The translations under genes were made by a program, and so were the position numbers. The notes beneath the pieces are model-generated. The model did no database searches. It saw only the letters and a program-made list of their open reading frames with translations, and was not told the origin of the DNA. DNA of 64,000 nt from Microcaldota archaeon (GTDB lineage Archaea > Micrarchaeota > Micrarchaeia > Micrarchaeales > CABMGC01): contig DAHXNY010000003.1 of assembly GCA_027365175.1 (NCBI GenBank), positions 25,735 through 89,734 of the forward strand, written 5' to 3'. This document shows positions 1 to 7,533 of the stretch, piece by piece (the first letter of the stretch is position 1; each line of letters opens with the position of its first letter).

Positions 1-104
1 TCTTCTGCCAGCTCCTCCCCATGCATGCTCTTCTTTGAAAGCAGCCACAGTATCTGAAACGAGAGCATTCCGCGCATGTCGCAGGTTCCGCATGTTTTCT
101 TCAT
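1..104 (-). CDS. PadR-family transcriptional regulator (partial)
   Basis: Only the first 34 codons lie in the window; the gene runs off the left edge. The ATG is the complement of 102-104. The readable N-terminus begins MKKTCGTCDMRGM and continues LSFQILWLLSKKSMHGEELAEE, the first helix of a PadR winged-helix domain, where L..LILWLL..GP.HGYEI is usual. PadR proteins are dimeric DNA-binding repressors, often autoregulated. The C..C pair before the helix is unusual and could bind metal. It is divergently transcribed from the small Cys-rich gene at 178, and an inverted repeat lies between them. Family assignment is fairly safe; the ligand is unknown. Confidence 0.75.
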   Translation of the reverse strand, partial: MKKTCGTCDMRGMLSFQILWLLSKKSMHGEELAE

Positions 105-177
105 TTTACTCGCAGTATATAGGATAACCGATATATTTAAATACTATCTTTTATATGATATCCTATAGGTGAGATGA
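105..177. promoter_or_regulatory. Divergent promoter with inverted-repeat operator
   Basis: The short gap between the PadR gene and the gene at 178 holds a TATA-like core (ATATTTAAATA, about 133-143). It is bracketed by a perfect 9-bp inverted repeat, TATAGGATA at 118-126 and TATCCTATA at 159-167. The layout, with arms on both sides of one core promoter between divergent genes, is typical of an autoregulatory operator. PadR binding here is inferred, not shown. Confidence 0.6.
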
Positions 178-342
178 ATGTGCGAATGTGGATCCGAATG
201 CGGATGCGGAGGAGGCCGTGGAATGAGAGGCTTCCTTACCAAGGAGGAAAGGATAGAGATTCTGAGCGAGTACAAGGAGCAGCTCGAAAAGGAGGCAAAG
301 GGTGTAGACGAAAGGATAAAGGAGCTTAAGAAAAATGCCTGA
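178..342 (+). CDS. Small Cys/Gly-rich protein next to PadR (DUF5320-like)
   Basis: A 54-residue protein. The N-terminus MCECGSECGCGGGRGM has four Cys within ten residues. The rest, from FLTKEERIEILSEYKEQLEK on, is a charged amphipathic helix likely to form a coiled coil. Small proteins of this build (Gly/Cys-rich start, then a 'TKEEKIE.L..YK..LE.E...VE..I.EL' helix) often sit beside PadR regulators in archaea and anaerobic bacteria. The start ATG at 178 follows GGTGAGATGA, a good archaeal ribosome-binding site. The Cys cluster suggests metal or redox sensing together with the regulator, but no function is established. Confidence 0.72.
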   Translation: MCECGSECGCGGGRGMRGFLTKEERIEILSEYKEQLEKEAKGVDERIKELKKNA

Positions 343-500
343 TTTCCTGATCAGTTAATCTATAATCGTGATTTGTTTCTTTTAGTTCCACGTTGTAGGA
401 TATTTCTTTTATTTCCCTTGTTTACCTTATTTCTTTTGTTTCCCTTATCTTTTATTTTTAATTTCTTTTATCTTCTGCCAGGTTTATAGCGCGTGAGGGT
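343..500 (+). terminator. Pyrimidine-rich terminator tract
   Basis: This 158-bp gap contains no gene. From about 372, and densely from 401 to 478, the plus strand is almost all T and C, with repeated TTTCTTTTATTTCCC-like runs. Archaeal RNA polymerase terminates at oligo-T tracts, so this is the likely terminator of the small gene at 178. The gene at 501 ends into it from the other side. Confidence 0.5.
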
Positions 501-941
501 TCACATGCTCCTGTCTGCGAAGAACTTCTTGCTGCTCTTTGTCCTTAATCCTTTTACTATGTGGTCGAAGGCCTTTTCAGGATCAGATTCCATTCCGCAG
601 GTATAGAGGTCAAGAGTCGCATAGTTGTACTCCTTCCATATATGGAGCGCAACGTGGCTCTCTGTTATGAGTGCTATTACGCTTATGCCGCCTTTCTTGC
701 CTCCGAAGGACCATGCCTTCACCTCTACCAGGGTCATGCCCGCCATGTTTATCGCATCGGTTACCAGCTTCTTCAGGTACTCCATGTCATCCATGCGCTT
801 CATGTCCAGGTCATACAGGTTACCGTAGAAGTGCTTGCCGATTATCTTGTCTTCTACCTTTATTTCATCTTTCTCAGGAAGAGTTGAGCCGACAACCTTT
901 GTTATCGTCTTGGTCTTTGCTTTTTCCAGATCGCCATTCAT
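501..941 (-). CDS. Pyruvoyl-dependent arginine/S-adenosylmethionine decarboxylase
   Basis: A 146-residue proenzyme of the prokaryotic AdoMet decarboxylase family. Self-cleavage before Ser95 in the ESH motif (94-96) would create the pyruvoyl cofactor; His100 and Cys115 (in YTCG) are the other conserved catalytic positions. Family members make either decarboxylated AdoMet for spermidine or, in the crenarchaeal branch, agmatine from arginine. From memory the stretches [25 protein letters not shown] and [14 protein letters not shown] look closest to the Sulfolobus arginine decarboxylase branch. The agmatinase at 27180 makes an arginine route coherent, and the MTA phosphorylase at 52291 also implies spermidine synthesis. 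Family is certain; substrate is not. Confidence 0.85.
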   Translation of the reverse strand: MNGDLEKAKTKTITKVVGSTLPEKDEIKVEDKIIGKHFYGNLYDLDMKRMDDMEYLKKLVTDAINMAGMTLVEVKAWSFGGKKGGISVIALITESHVALHIWKEYNYATLDLYTCGMESDPEKAFDHIVKGLRTKSSKKFFADRSM

Positions 942-1076
942 CTTTATCGATTGCCTTGTTTTATTCTTGATTAAACCGTTTGATTAATTGAATGCTGATA
1001 ATGGGTATAGAAACATATTTAAATATAATTATCAGGAGCCTTTCTATTAATACGTATTTTTGTTGAAAGGATATCC
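942..1076. promoter_or_regulatory. Divergent promoter region, decarboxylase / hel308
   Basis: A 135-bp gap between divergent genes. A clear TATA box for the rightward gene lies in ACATATTTAAATATAATT (about 1012-1029), roughly 50 bp before the hel308 ATG. The leftward gene must start transcription in the AT-rich stretch around 950-1000, but no single box stands out. Confidence 0.45.
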
Positions 1077-3194
1077 ATGAAGATAATTGAGCTGCAGGGG
1101 AAGCTCCCTGAAGAGGTCCTTGAGTCGTTTAGGAAGCGGGGGATAGCTGAGCTTACCCCTCCGCAGGCGCTGGCAGTAGAGTATGGACTTCTTGAAGGAA
1201 AGGACTTCGTGGTAGCTGCGCCTACGGCAAGCGGCAAGACGCTGATAGCTGAGATGGCAATGCTCAGGAGCGTGATGCGCGGGAGGAAGAAGGCGATATA
1301 TGTGGCGCCCATGCGAGCGCTTGTGAGCGAGAAGTACCATGAGTTCAAGGAGGCGTATCCTGGAATAAAGGTTGCCATGTCCATAGGCGACCTGGATTCG
1401 CTTGACAGCTGGCTTCACGAGTATCAGATAATATTGGCTTCCACGGAAAAGCTCGACAGCCTGATAAGGCACGGGGCGGAGTGGCTTGACACTGTAGGCT
1501 GCATAGTCTTTGACGAGGTGCATATGCTTGATGATTCTACAAGGGGGCCTACGCTGGAGATCCTTATGACAAGGCTGAAGAGAGTTGCAAAGGATTCGCA
1601 GATAGTGGCGCTGAGTGCGACTGTGGGGAATGCCAGGGAGCTCGCGGAGTGGCTCGGGAGCGAGCTGATAGAGAGCGATTACAGGCCTGTAGAGCTCAGG
1701 AAGGGCATAGAGCAGAACGGAACCATCTATTATGCTGATGGGGAAGAGGCGGTTGATAACGGCAGCAAGCTTGCCGAGATAAGGATAGCTGCGAATACCT
1801 TTGGTATGCATAAGCAGATACTCCTCTTCTACAGCACAAAGAGGAATACAGAGGCTGGTGCGGAGAGACTCTCCCTTCTCACTTCATCTGTGCTCAGCCA
1901 GGAGGAGAAGCTTAAGCTCAGCGAGGTCTCTGCGCGCATATTAGGGGCTCTTGGAAGGCCTACGACGCAGTGCGAGAAGCTCGCAAGGTTCGTTGAGAAA
2001 GGAGTTGCCTTCCATCATAGCGGGCTGGTGAACGAGCAGAGGCACGCCGTTGAGGAAGCATTCAAGGAAGGGCTGATAAAGGCGATATGCTCCACCACCA
2101 CTCTGGGCATGGGAGTAAACCTTCCCGCACATACAGTAGTTGTAAGAGATACCGTAAGATACGATGCGGAATATGGAAGCGTGCGCATGGGCGTCAATGT
2201 CGTAACGCAGTTGTTCGGCAGAGCGGGCCGCCCGAAGTATGACAGGATGGGCAGAGCCCTGCTCATAGCTAAATCCAAGGAGGATATGCGCAGCTTGTAC
2301 GAGAGATACATTGACGGGGAATTGGAGCCGGTGGAATCGAAGCTTGGGATGGAGAGCGTTCTGAGGACGCACCTTCTCTCCTTCATAGCGACTAAATTCC
2401 TCACAAGCAAAGAGTCGATATCTGATTTCATGGCAGGCACCTTCTACGGCTACCAGTATGCGGACATGAATGACCTGAACAGGATAATAGGCAGGGTTCT
2501 GAAGGAGCTGCAGGAGTGGAACTTCATAGAGAGCTATGGGAGCTTGTACAGGGCGACGAAAGTAGGCGAGCGCGTAAGCGAGCTGTACATAGATCCTATG
2601 TCTGGCAAGTGGATGATTGACTCACTACCTAAGGCAAAGGACAGCATATCCATATTATTCATGATCTCCAATACGATAGAGATGCGGCCTTATGTCAAGA
2701 TAGTTGAGGAGGCGGAGGAACGGTTCTTCGGTTACCAGCAGATGATAGAGAGCGAAGGAGGATACATACTCTCCGAGGACATAGGCTATTATGATCCGCT
2801 TAAGCCTTTTTCGACGTCGATAATGCTGAACGACTGGATAAGCGAGAAGCATGAACAGGAGATAACGCAGAAGTACGGGACGACTCCCGGGGCCCTTTAT
2901 ACAAAGATAAACAATGCGGACTGGCTGCTATACTCAGCGTCTGAACTGGGAAAGCTTCTCAAGGTGAGCTCCAGGAAGCTGACAGAGGTGAGGGTGAGGA
3001 TGAGGTATGGAATAAAGGAGGAGTTGATGGACCTCGTAAGGCTTGAGGGAATAGGAAGGGTCAGGGCGCGTCTTCTGTTCATGAATGGAATTCCAGACGT
3101 TAAAAGCCTCAGGAAAGCTGGCGCGAAGGAGAAGGTGGAGAGGCTTCTTGGCAGGGAAATCGCAAAAAGAGTGTACGAACAGCTCAGCGAGTAG
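1077..3194 (+). CDS. hel308: ATP-dependent DNA helicase Hel308
   Basis: A 705-residue superfamily 2 (Ski2-like) helicase, the usual length for archaeal Hel308/Hjm. It unwinds forked and lagging-strand structures 3'-5' during repair of stalled replication. Motif I is APTASGKT (48-55), motif II DEVH (146-149), motif III SAT (180-182), and motif VI is QLFGRAGRP near 380. The middle is the winged-helix and ratchet region, and the C-terminus has a helix-hairpin-helix-like stretch (LEGIGRVRARLLF, around 650). The ATG at 1077 comes soon after a TATA box. It stands alone, followed by sepF about 100 bp on. The helicase class is secure; the split from other Ski2-like archaeal helicases rests on length and C-terminus. 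Confidence 0.92.
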   Translation: MKIIELQGKLPEEVLESFRKRGIAELTPPQALAVEYGLLEGKDFVVAAPTASGKTLIAEMAMLRSVMRGRKKAIYVAPMRALVSEKYHEFKEAYPGIKVAMSIGDLDSLDSWLHEYQIILASTEKLDSLIRHGAEWLDTVGCIVFDEVHMLDDSTRGPTLEILMTRLKRVAKDSQIVALSATVGNARELAEWLGSELIESDYRPVELRKGIEQNGTIYYADGEEAVDNGSKLAEIRIAANTFGMHKQILLFYSTKRNTEAGAERLSLLTSSVLSQEEKLKLSEVSARILGALGRPTTQCEKLARFVEKGVAFHHSGLVNEQRHAVEEAFKEGLIKAICSTTTLGMGVNLPAHTVVVRDTVRYDAEYGSVRMGVNVVTQLFGRAGRPKYDRMGRALLIAKSKEDMRSLYERYIDGELEPVESKLGMESVLRTHLLSFIATKFLTSKESISDFMAGTFYGYQYADMNDLNRIIGRVLKELQEWNFIESYGSLYRATKVGERVSELYIDPMSGKWMIDSLPKAKDSISILFMISNTIEMRPYVKIVEEAEERFFGYQQMIESEGGYILSEDIGYYDPLKPFSTSIMLNDWISEKHEQEITQKYGTTPGALYTKINNADWLLYSASELGKLLKVSSRKLTEVRVRMRYGIKEELMDLVRLEGIGRVRARLLFMNGIPDVKSLRKAGAKEKVERLLGREIAKRVYEQLSE

Positions 3195-3292
3195 CGAATT
3201 TCCTCGTGTAATTCCGCTAATGGGATTTATAGAAAGCTTAATAAAAATGAGCAAGTATTATTAGTTCAGTTTTAAGGCGACTGGTGAAAAAA

Positions 3293-3661
3293 ATGGGAGT
3301 TTTTGATAAGCTGGGCCAGACATTCGGCTCACAGAGCAAGGACATGGATCTCGGAGACTACATGAGCGCTGTAGAGATGGAAGATGTAGACGTAATGCAC
3401 GAACCTGCAGATATGTACATCAAGCCTGTATCTATATCAAGCGAGGATGAAGTCAAGTCTGTTGAGGACGAAGTTTCCAAGAAGAACATAATACTTCTGG
3501 ATATAACGGAGCTTAACAAGCGACCTACGACAAGGAGCAATGTAATATCAGAGCTGAAGAGATTCACTGCAAAGATAAACGGGGACATAGGGCAGATAGA
3601 CCAGACAAGGATACTGCTGACCCCTGCAAAGATAAAGATAATAAAGAGAAAGAAGCAGTAA
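3293..3661 (+). CDS. sepF: SepF, FtsZ membrane anchor
   Basis: A 122-residue SepF/DUF552 protein. It begins with a short amphipathic, membrane-targeting segment (MGVFDKLGQTF), followed by an acidic linker and the core fold: YIKPVSISSEDEV, then IILLDITELNK, and finally GGDIG-like NGDIGQIDQTRILLTPAKIKI. In archaea SepF recruits FtsZ to the membrane. Two ftsZ genes lie at 9390-11493. A GTG at 3284 is in frame, but the ATG at 3293 is preferred because GGTGA (3283-3287) then serves as ribosome-binding site and the amphipathic helix is exactly N-terminal. Its stop codon directly abuts the converging gene at 3662. Confidence 0.9.
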   Translation: MGVFDKLGQTFGSQSKDMDLGDYMSAVEMEDVDVMHEPADMYIKPVSISSEDEVKSVEDEVSKKNIILLDITELNKRPTTRSNVISELKRFTAKINGDIGQIDQTRILLTPAKIKIIKRKKQ

Positions 3662-4351
3662 TCACTTCTTCAGGGCGGTTATAAGCGCGTGCACCTCAGT
3701 GCCGCTTGGCTGCGAAGCGCGTACCATTCTCCGGAATACTGCGCTCACAGCCTTTTTGTTTCTTATCCTTTTCTTTTCAAGAGAGCTATCGAAGATTCTG
3801 AACAGGTACTCCAGCTCCTTCTTCTCCACCTTCCTGTTTGATATGTCCCTGTACAAGGGGACGAAGTCCTGTTTTGTGAACTCATAGAGTATCAGGGCAA
3901 GGGCGTGAGAGATGTTTAGCACAGGATATCTCTTAGAAGTGCCTATGTACATCACCATGTCGCATCCTTCCACCTCCTCTGCGCTTAGCCCGGTGTCATC
4001 CCTCCCTATCAGCACGCCTATTACCGCTTTTTCATCGAGCTTCTTCAGCTTTGCAGCGGAGTCCTGAAGGAGAAGGATGCGCTTGAAGGTGCGGTTTGCC
4101 TTCTCCCATATCCCTGTCGTCCCTATCACCAGGGAGCACTCCTTTGTAGCCTCTTCTATGCTATCGTATACCTTTGCATTCTTCAGCAGATGGCTTGCGT
4201 GCTTTGAGAACATTATCGCCTTGCTTCCCGTAATCTTTGCCCTTGGCTTTACGAAGTATAGCTTGTTTATCCCGAAGTTCATCGACACTCTTGCTATATA
4301 ACCGATGTTTATCTGGTACTTCGGCTCTACGAGTATTATCTTGAAGCGCAT
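3662..4351 (-). CDS. SPOUT tRNA/rRNA methyltransferase, TrmJ-like
   Basis: A 229-residue SpoU-family knotted methyltransferase. The N-terminus FKIILVEPKYQINIGYIARVSMNFG is the typical TrmJ opening, where a conserved Asn-Ile-Gly-x-x-Ala-R binds the tRNA ribose. The AdoMet-binding trefoil knot follows in VIGVLIGRDDTGLSAEEV and YIGTSKRYPVLNISHALALILYE. TrmJ makes the 2'-O-methyl at tRNA position 32. The ATG at 4351 is chosen; the open frame upstream runs into the neighbouring gene and has no family similarity. It is the last gene of the aIF5A operon, 5 bp after the CPBP protease. Related SpoU proteins modify other sites, so the target is inferred. Confidence 0.82.
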   Translation of the reverse strand: MRFKIILVEPKYQINIGYIARVSMNFGINKLYFVKPRAKITGSKAIMFSKHASHLLKNAKVYDSIEEATKECSLVIGTTGIWEKANRTFKRILLLQDSAAKLKKLDEKAVIGVLIGRDDTGLSAEEVEGCDMVMYIGTSKRYPVLNISHALALILYEFTKQDFVPLYRDISNRKVEKKELEYLFRIFDSSLEKKRIRNKKAVSAVFRRMVRASQPSGTEVHALITALKK

Positions 4352-4356
4352 CTTTA

Positions 4357-5124
4357 TCAGTGGATTAGGATTATACTTAGTATGGCAAGGACGCCTATGG
4401 AGTTGACAAGGATATGGGCGAGCATGCTCGGATACAATGAATCGGATTCGCTGAACACATATCCTGCAATCAGTCCGAAGAGCGTCGCAGCCACTACCTC
4501 TATTGCAAAGGTTGAGTCGTAGCTCGCATGAAGCAGCCCGAAGACCACTGCACTTGCCACTATGCCTGCCCATACGGGTCTGTAGCTCCTTTTAAGCAGT
4601 GATGAGCCTATGGCCCCTGTGCCTATGTTTATCCTTTTTATGAGGAAGCCCCTGAAGAATATCTCCTCGTTTATAGGCTCTATGACTGCGACGAATATGT
4701 AGAACCATAACGGAGCTCCTGTGAAGAGCACGCCGGTGTTTGTGTTTATGGCGGTATTCAGGAAGTTACCAAAGGCGCCTACCGCAACCTCAAGCATAAG
4801 TATTATGATGAATAATAGCATTCCTATCCACAGCACATTTACTGATATCCTGTCCTTTGACAGTCCCAGGAAGCCCAGCGTCTCCTTCAGGCTCTCCCTC
4901 TTGTAGAGCTTCCCGTATAGGAATACGGCTACAGACAGGGATAGCAATGAGGCCACTTCAAGGATAAATGTCAGGGTATTGTTTGATATCAGGCCGACCG
5001 AGTATGCACCGTATGAGATAAGGCTGAGCACGCTGATGGATACGATATACAGCGCAAAATATATTGCTATTGAGAAGATAGAACGTCCTGATTCCTGCCG
5101 CAGGTTATATCCCAAAAGGCGCAC
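4357..5124 (-). CDS. CPBP intramembrane metalloprotease (CAAX protease-like)
   Basis: A 255-residue integral membrane protein with six to eight hydrophobic segments. It has all CPBP (Rce1/Abi) motifs: EEIFFR with Glu153, Glu154 and Arg158, then FGLLH (His199), then HILVN (His237 and Asn241). These residues form the metal or catalytic centre inside the membrane. Family members process prenylated proteins, mature bacteriocins or act in signalling; the substrate here is unknown. The start is GTG at 5124, directly after the S27ae stop codon at 5125-5127, so the two are translationally linked. It lies in an otherwise translation-related operon. Confidence 0.85.
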   Translation of the reverse strand: MRLLGYNLRQESGRSIFSIAIYFALYIVSISVLSLISYGAYSVGLISNNTLTFILEVASLLSLSVAVFLYGKLYKRESLKETLGFLGLSKDRISVNVLWIGMLLFIIILMLEVAVGAFGNFLNTAINTNTGVLFTGAPLWFYIFVAVIEPINEEIFFRGFLIKRINIGTGAIGSSLLKRSYRPVWAGIVASAVVFGLLHASYDSTFAIEVVAATLFGLIAGYVFSESDSLYPSMLAHILVNSIGVLAILSIILIH

Positions 5125-5262
5125 CTATTTGCCCTTGAACTCGGTGTATCTGCACTTGCCGCACGCATATCTGTCCTTGTGGTCGGCCATGCGGGCACCG
5201 CACTTGGGGCAGTACTTCGCCCCCGGTTTGTATACAGCTGCCTTCTTTCCCTCTTTTGCCAT
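5125..5262 (-). CDS. rps27ae: Ribosomal protein S27ae
   Basis: A 45-residue small-subunit ribosomal protein with one zinc ribbon: [26 protein letters not shown], in which four Cys as two CxxC pairs bind zinc. The motif [15 protein letters not shown] is diagnostic. The start is ATG at 5262, 16 bp after the S24e gene, which is its usual partner in archaea. It overlaps nothing and runs straight into the CPBP gene. Confidence 0.93.
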   Translation of the reverse strand: MAKEGKKAAVYKPGAKYCPKCGARMADHKDRYACGKCRYTEFKGK

Positions 5263-5278
5263 GTTAATCATCTAAAAA

Positions 5279-5632
5279 TCATTCAGCCCCTTCTGCCTTT
5301 TCAGCAGGCTTGGCTTCTTCTGCCGCTTCCTGCTTTGCAGGCGCTGCTCCTTTTGCAAGTGCCTCCTTCTTCTTTGCAGAGAGCTTGAATGCCCCTCTCT
5401 TCTTTGCCTCAGGAGTAAGGTATGCATATGCGGTTATTGTGCATCTCTTCTGTCCGTAATCCTGGTCGACGCTCACTATCTCTACCATCTCAGGATCAAG
5501 ATTCTTCTTCTTGCATAGCTCCTCCTTGACCTGCTGCCGTGTGGGCGTTTTGTCCTTGAAGGTTGCTTCTGCCTTTATCTCATTCCTTTCAAACAGCTTG
5601 TTTTCGTGCTCTTTCTCTATTTTCAATTCCAT
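5279..5632 (-). CDS. rps24e: Ribosomal protein S24e
   Basis: A 117-residue small-subunit ribosomal protein. The core is recognised by ENKLFERNEIKAEATF, then TPTRQQVKEELCKKKN, then VSVDQDYGQKRCTITAYAY. The last 25 residues are an Ala/Glu/Lys/Pro-rich tail, a low-complexity extension also seen on L31e in this genome. Its ATG at 5632 directly follows the aIF5A stop, so the two are co-transcribed. Confidence 0.93.
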   Translation of the reverse strand: MELKIEKEHENKLFERNEIKAEATFKDKTPTRQQVKEELCKKKNLDPEMVEIVSVDQDYGQKRCTITAYAYLTPEAKKRGAFKLSAKKKEALAKGAAPAKQEAAEEAKPAEKAEGAE

Positions 5633-6034
5633 CTAACCGCCCATTACTCTTGATATAGCTCTTCTTCCTGACGCTTCCATTATCTCTATCTCCGCCCCTG
5701 CCTTGACGCTGCCCTTCATGTCCTCAGGTATCGGCAGGTCGAAGGTCTCATAGCTCTCCAGGTCCATAACCTGCGCAGTTGTGTCTGTAACTGATACAAT
5801 CTGTCCTTTCTTCTTTGTTATTACAGGTACCTCTATGTCTCCGGAGCTCGGCTTCAGAAGGGTCTTCTTCTGCCCATCGAAGATGCCTATGCCCGTTATT
5901 CGCATCTTTGCAGCTCCGTGCTTTCCAGGTGCAGAGGTCTCTATGTCTACCACCCTGCACGCTATACCGTCTATCATGACGAAGCGACCTATCTTTAGGT
6001 CCTTCATAGTTCCATAAGTTATTTCGTCTGTCAC
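5633..6034 (-). CDS. eif5A: Translation factor aIF5A
   Basis: A 133-residue archaeal IF5A, which helps the ribosome form difficult peptide bonds. The hypusine loop is TSAPGKHGAAK, with Lys38 the residue that would carry (deoxy)hypusine. A C-terminal OB-fold follows. The start is GTG at 6034. It gives 13 residues before KIGRFVMIDG, about the length seen in Methanocaldococcus aIF5A. A TTG at 6037 and an ATG at 6007 are less likely. It heads the operon with S24e, S27ae, the CPBP protease and TrmJ. Its promoter and first 14 codons are duplicated exactly at 9217-9342. Confidence 0.93.
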   Translation of the reverse strand: MTDEITYGTMKDLKIGRFVMIDGIACRVVDIETSAPGKHGAAKMRITGIGIFDGQKKTLLKPSSGDIEVPVITKKKGQIVSVTDTTAQVMDLESYETFDLPIPEDMKGSVKAGAEIEIMEASGRRAISRVMGG

Positions 6035-6118
6035 CAAACCAGCTTCTCAAAAGTTTTACTGATAAAACAAGTAAACCTGTTTTCCATAGGAGTATTAACT
6101 AAGAAAAATTTATAAATA
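5993..6118. repeat. Direct repeat copy 1 (aIF5A promoter and 5' end)
   Basis: This 126-bp block is identical to 9217-9342, base for base in my comparison. It contains the aIF5A TATA box (TTTATAAAT region, 6110-6118, minus strand), its leader and codons 1-14. This copy is joined to the intact aIF5A gene. With copy 2 it bounds the AT-rich insert. Confidence 0.95.
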
Positions 6119-6149
6119 GGGATACATGAACGCATGTGAGAGCCAGAAA

Positions 6150-6159
6150 CTTATAAGTA
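6150..6159 (+). promoter_or_regulatory. TATA box for CMP-sugar synthetase gene
   Basis: CTTATAAGTA lies 50-59 bp before the ATG at 6209, inside the left end of the insert. It would start transcription near 6180. The cargo pair at 6209 and 6949 thus seems to bring its own promoter. Confidence 0.45.
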
Positions 6160-6208
6160 TCATGTAAAACAATTATGTAATGCAGATTTAATAACCAAGT
6201 ATGATAAA

Positions 6209-6919
6209 ATGACAAAGTATAAAACAGGAGAAGTTCTTGGAATAATTCCTACGCGAGGAGGTTCTAAAGGGTTGGAAAACAAGAATGTCAGATTTCTAGA
6301 CGGAAAACCGTTAATAGCTTATACTATCGAAGCGGCTCGGGATTGCAAGGATATTGCAAAATTGGTCGTATCTACAGATAACAATACGATAGAGGAAGTT
6401 TCAAAGAAATATAATGTTGATGTATTTAGACATCCTCATGAGTTATCGTTAGATGGCAAGCCCACATTTCCTGTTATACAATATGTTGTAAAGAATTTAG
6501 TTGAGTCCGGAGAAAAGTTTGAACTTGTAGCTGTCATGCGTGCAACTACTCCTCTTAGGACATCTGAAGATATATCCAAGGCAATAACATTGCTTCGCAA
6601 AACTGGAGCAGATTCTGTAGTAAGCGTGGTTGCCGACCCAACTGCACATCCTATAAGACTTAAAAACCTTGATAGAGATTTAAGAGTATCATCGTTACAG
6701 AGTGGTGAAGAGGATTCTCCGATAATCCGTCAGAATCTCCCAGTAGTTTATAGACGTAATGGGGGAGTTTATGTAACAAGAGTTTCCATTATTTTAAATG
6801 GCAGTTTATTTGGCAAAGACTCTAGAGGATATGTAATGCCTAAAGAGAGATCGGTTAATATTAATGATGAGGTAGATTTTGTATTAGCTGATGCGTTGTT
6901 GAAATCGCATCACAAATAA
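6209..6919 (+). CDS. CMP-sialic acid synthetase family cytidylyltransferase
   Basis: A 236-residue nucleotidyltransferase of the NeuA/PseF/KdsB type, which activates an eight- or nine-carbon acidic sugar as a CMP-sugar for glycosyl transfer. The CTP-binding loop is IIPTRGGSKGLENKN (RGGSK at 16-20). Further signatures are KLVVSTDN, VMRATTPLRTSEDI and RRNGGVYV, followed by a conserved late acidic stretch (NINDEVDF). Length fits a stand-alone NeuA. It precedes the HAD phosphatase by 29 bp, an arrangement known in nonulosonic-acid pathways. No NeuB-type synthase or sialyltransferase lies next to it, so the sugar is unknown. AT-rich codon use marks it as acquired. Confidence 0.88.
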   Translation: MTKYKTGEVLGIIPTRGGSKGLENKNVRFLDGKPLIAYTIEAARDCKDIAKLVVSTDNNTIEEVSKKYNVDVFRHPHELSLDGKPTFPVIQYVVKNLVESGEKFELVAVMRATTPLRTSEDISKAITLLRKTGADSVVSVVADPTAHPIRLKNLDRDLRVSSLQSGEEDSPIIRQNLPVVYRRNGGVYVTRVSIILNGSLFGKDSRGYVMPKERSVNINDEVDFVLADALLKSHHK

Positions 6920-6948
6920 GTTAATATTAGTAAAGCATAGGCAGCAAC

Positions 6949-7533
6949 ATGGTAGTAAAAATATTATTGCTTGATATTGGAGGGATTTTCTTTTACCCGA
7001 ATTGGCGAATAAAAGGCATAAGAGAAGTTAGCGATAAGCTGCATGTTGGCTTAAATGATTTCAAAGCAGCTTTGGACGCGTATAAAAAACCTTTTTATAC
7101 AGGAAATATGACCGAGGATATATATTGGACAAACATACTTGAAAGGCTAAATGTCTACAGTGTGAAGCCAGATGACCTTGTGAATTTATATAGAGATTAT
7201 GTAAAACCAATTCCGGAAGCTATAAACCTGCTGCCCAAATTGTCTTCGAGATACAAATTGATATCTTTTAATAATTCCTCGAGAGAATGGATGGATTATA
7301 GAATAAATGTTGCTTCTTTGGATAAATATTTTTCAGAGTTTTTCACGTCAGGATATCTTGGCTATACAAAATCAGATAACAGGATGTATGAAAAGGCTAT
7401 ACTATCTTATAATAAAGATGAATTATTTTATTTGGATGATAATGAAGAGTATATATCAAAAGCAAAAACAATATGCGGAATAAATGGTAAAGTGTATTTG
7501 AATAACACTGATCTCCTGCAATTAATAGCGTAA
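6949..7533 (+). CDS. HAD-superfamily hydrolase
   Basis: A 194-residue HAD phosphatase-like protein. Motif I is LLLDIGGIF with nucleophile Asp9, but the usual second Asp (D-x-D) is Gly, as in the DLGGV-type HAD-IA group. Motif II is in ISFNNSS, the lysine of motif III is probably in YTKSDNRMYEKA, and motif IV is YLDDNEEY. The cap domain lies between residues 15 and 90. It is probably co-transcribed with the upstream cytidylyltransferase and may dephosphorylate the sugar precursor, by analogy with KdsC. It overlaps the converging citrate-synthase-like gene by 12 bp. Confidence 0.78.
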   Translation: MVVKILLLDIGGIFFYPNWRIKGIREVSDKLHVGLNDFKAALDAYKKPFYTGNMTEDIYWTNILERLNVYSVKPDDLVNLYRDYVKPIPEAINLLPKLSSRYKLISFNNSSREWMDYRINVASLDKYFSEFFTSGYLGYTKSDNRMYEKAILSYNKDELFYLDDNEEYISKAKTICGINGKVYLNNTDLLQLIA

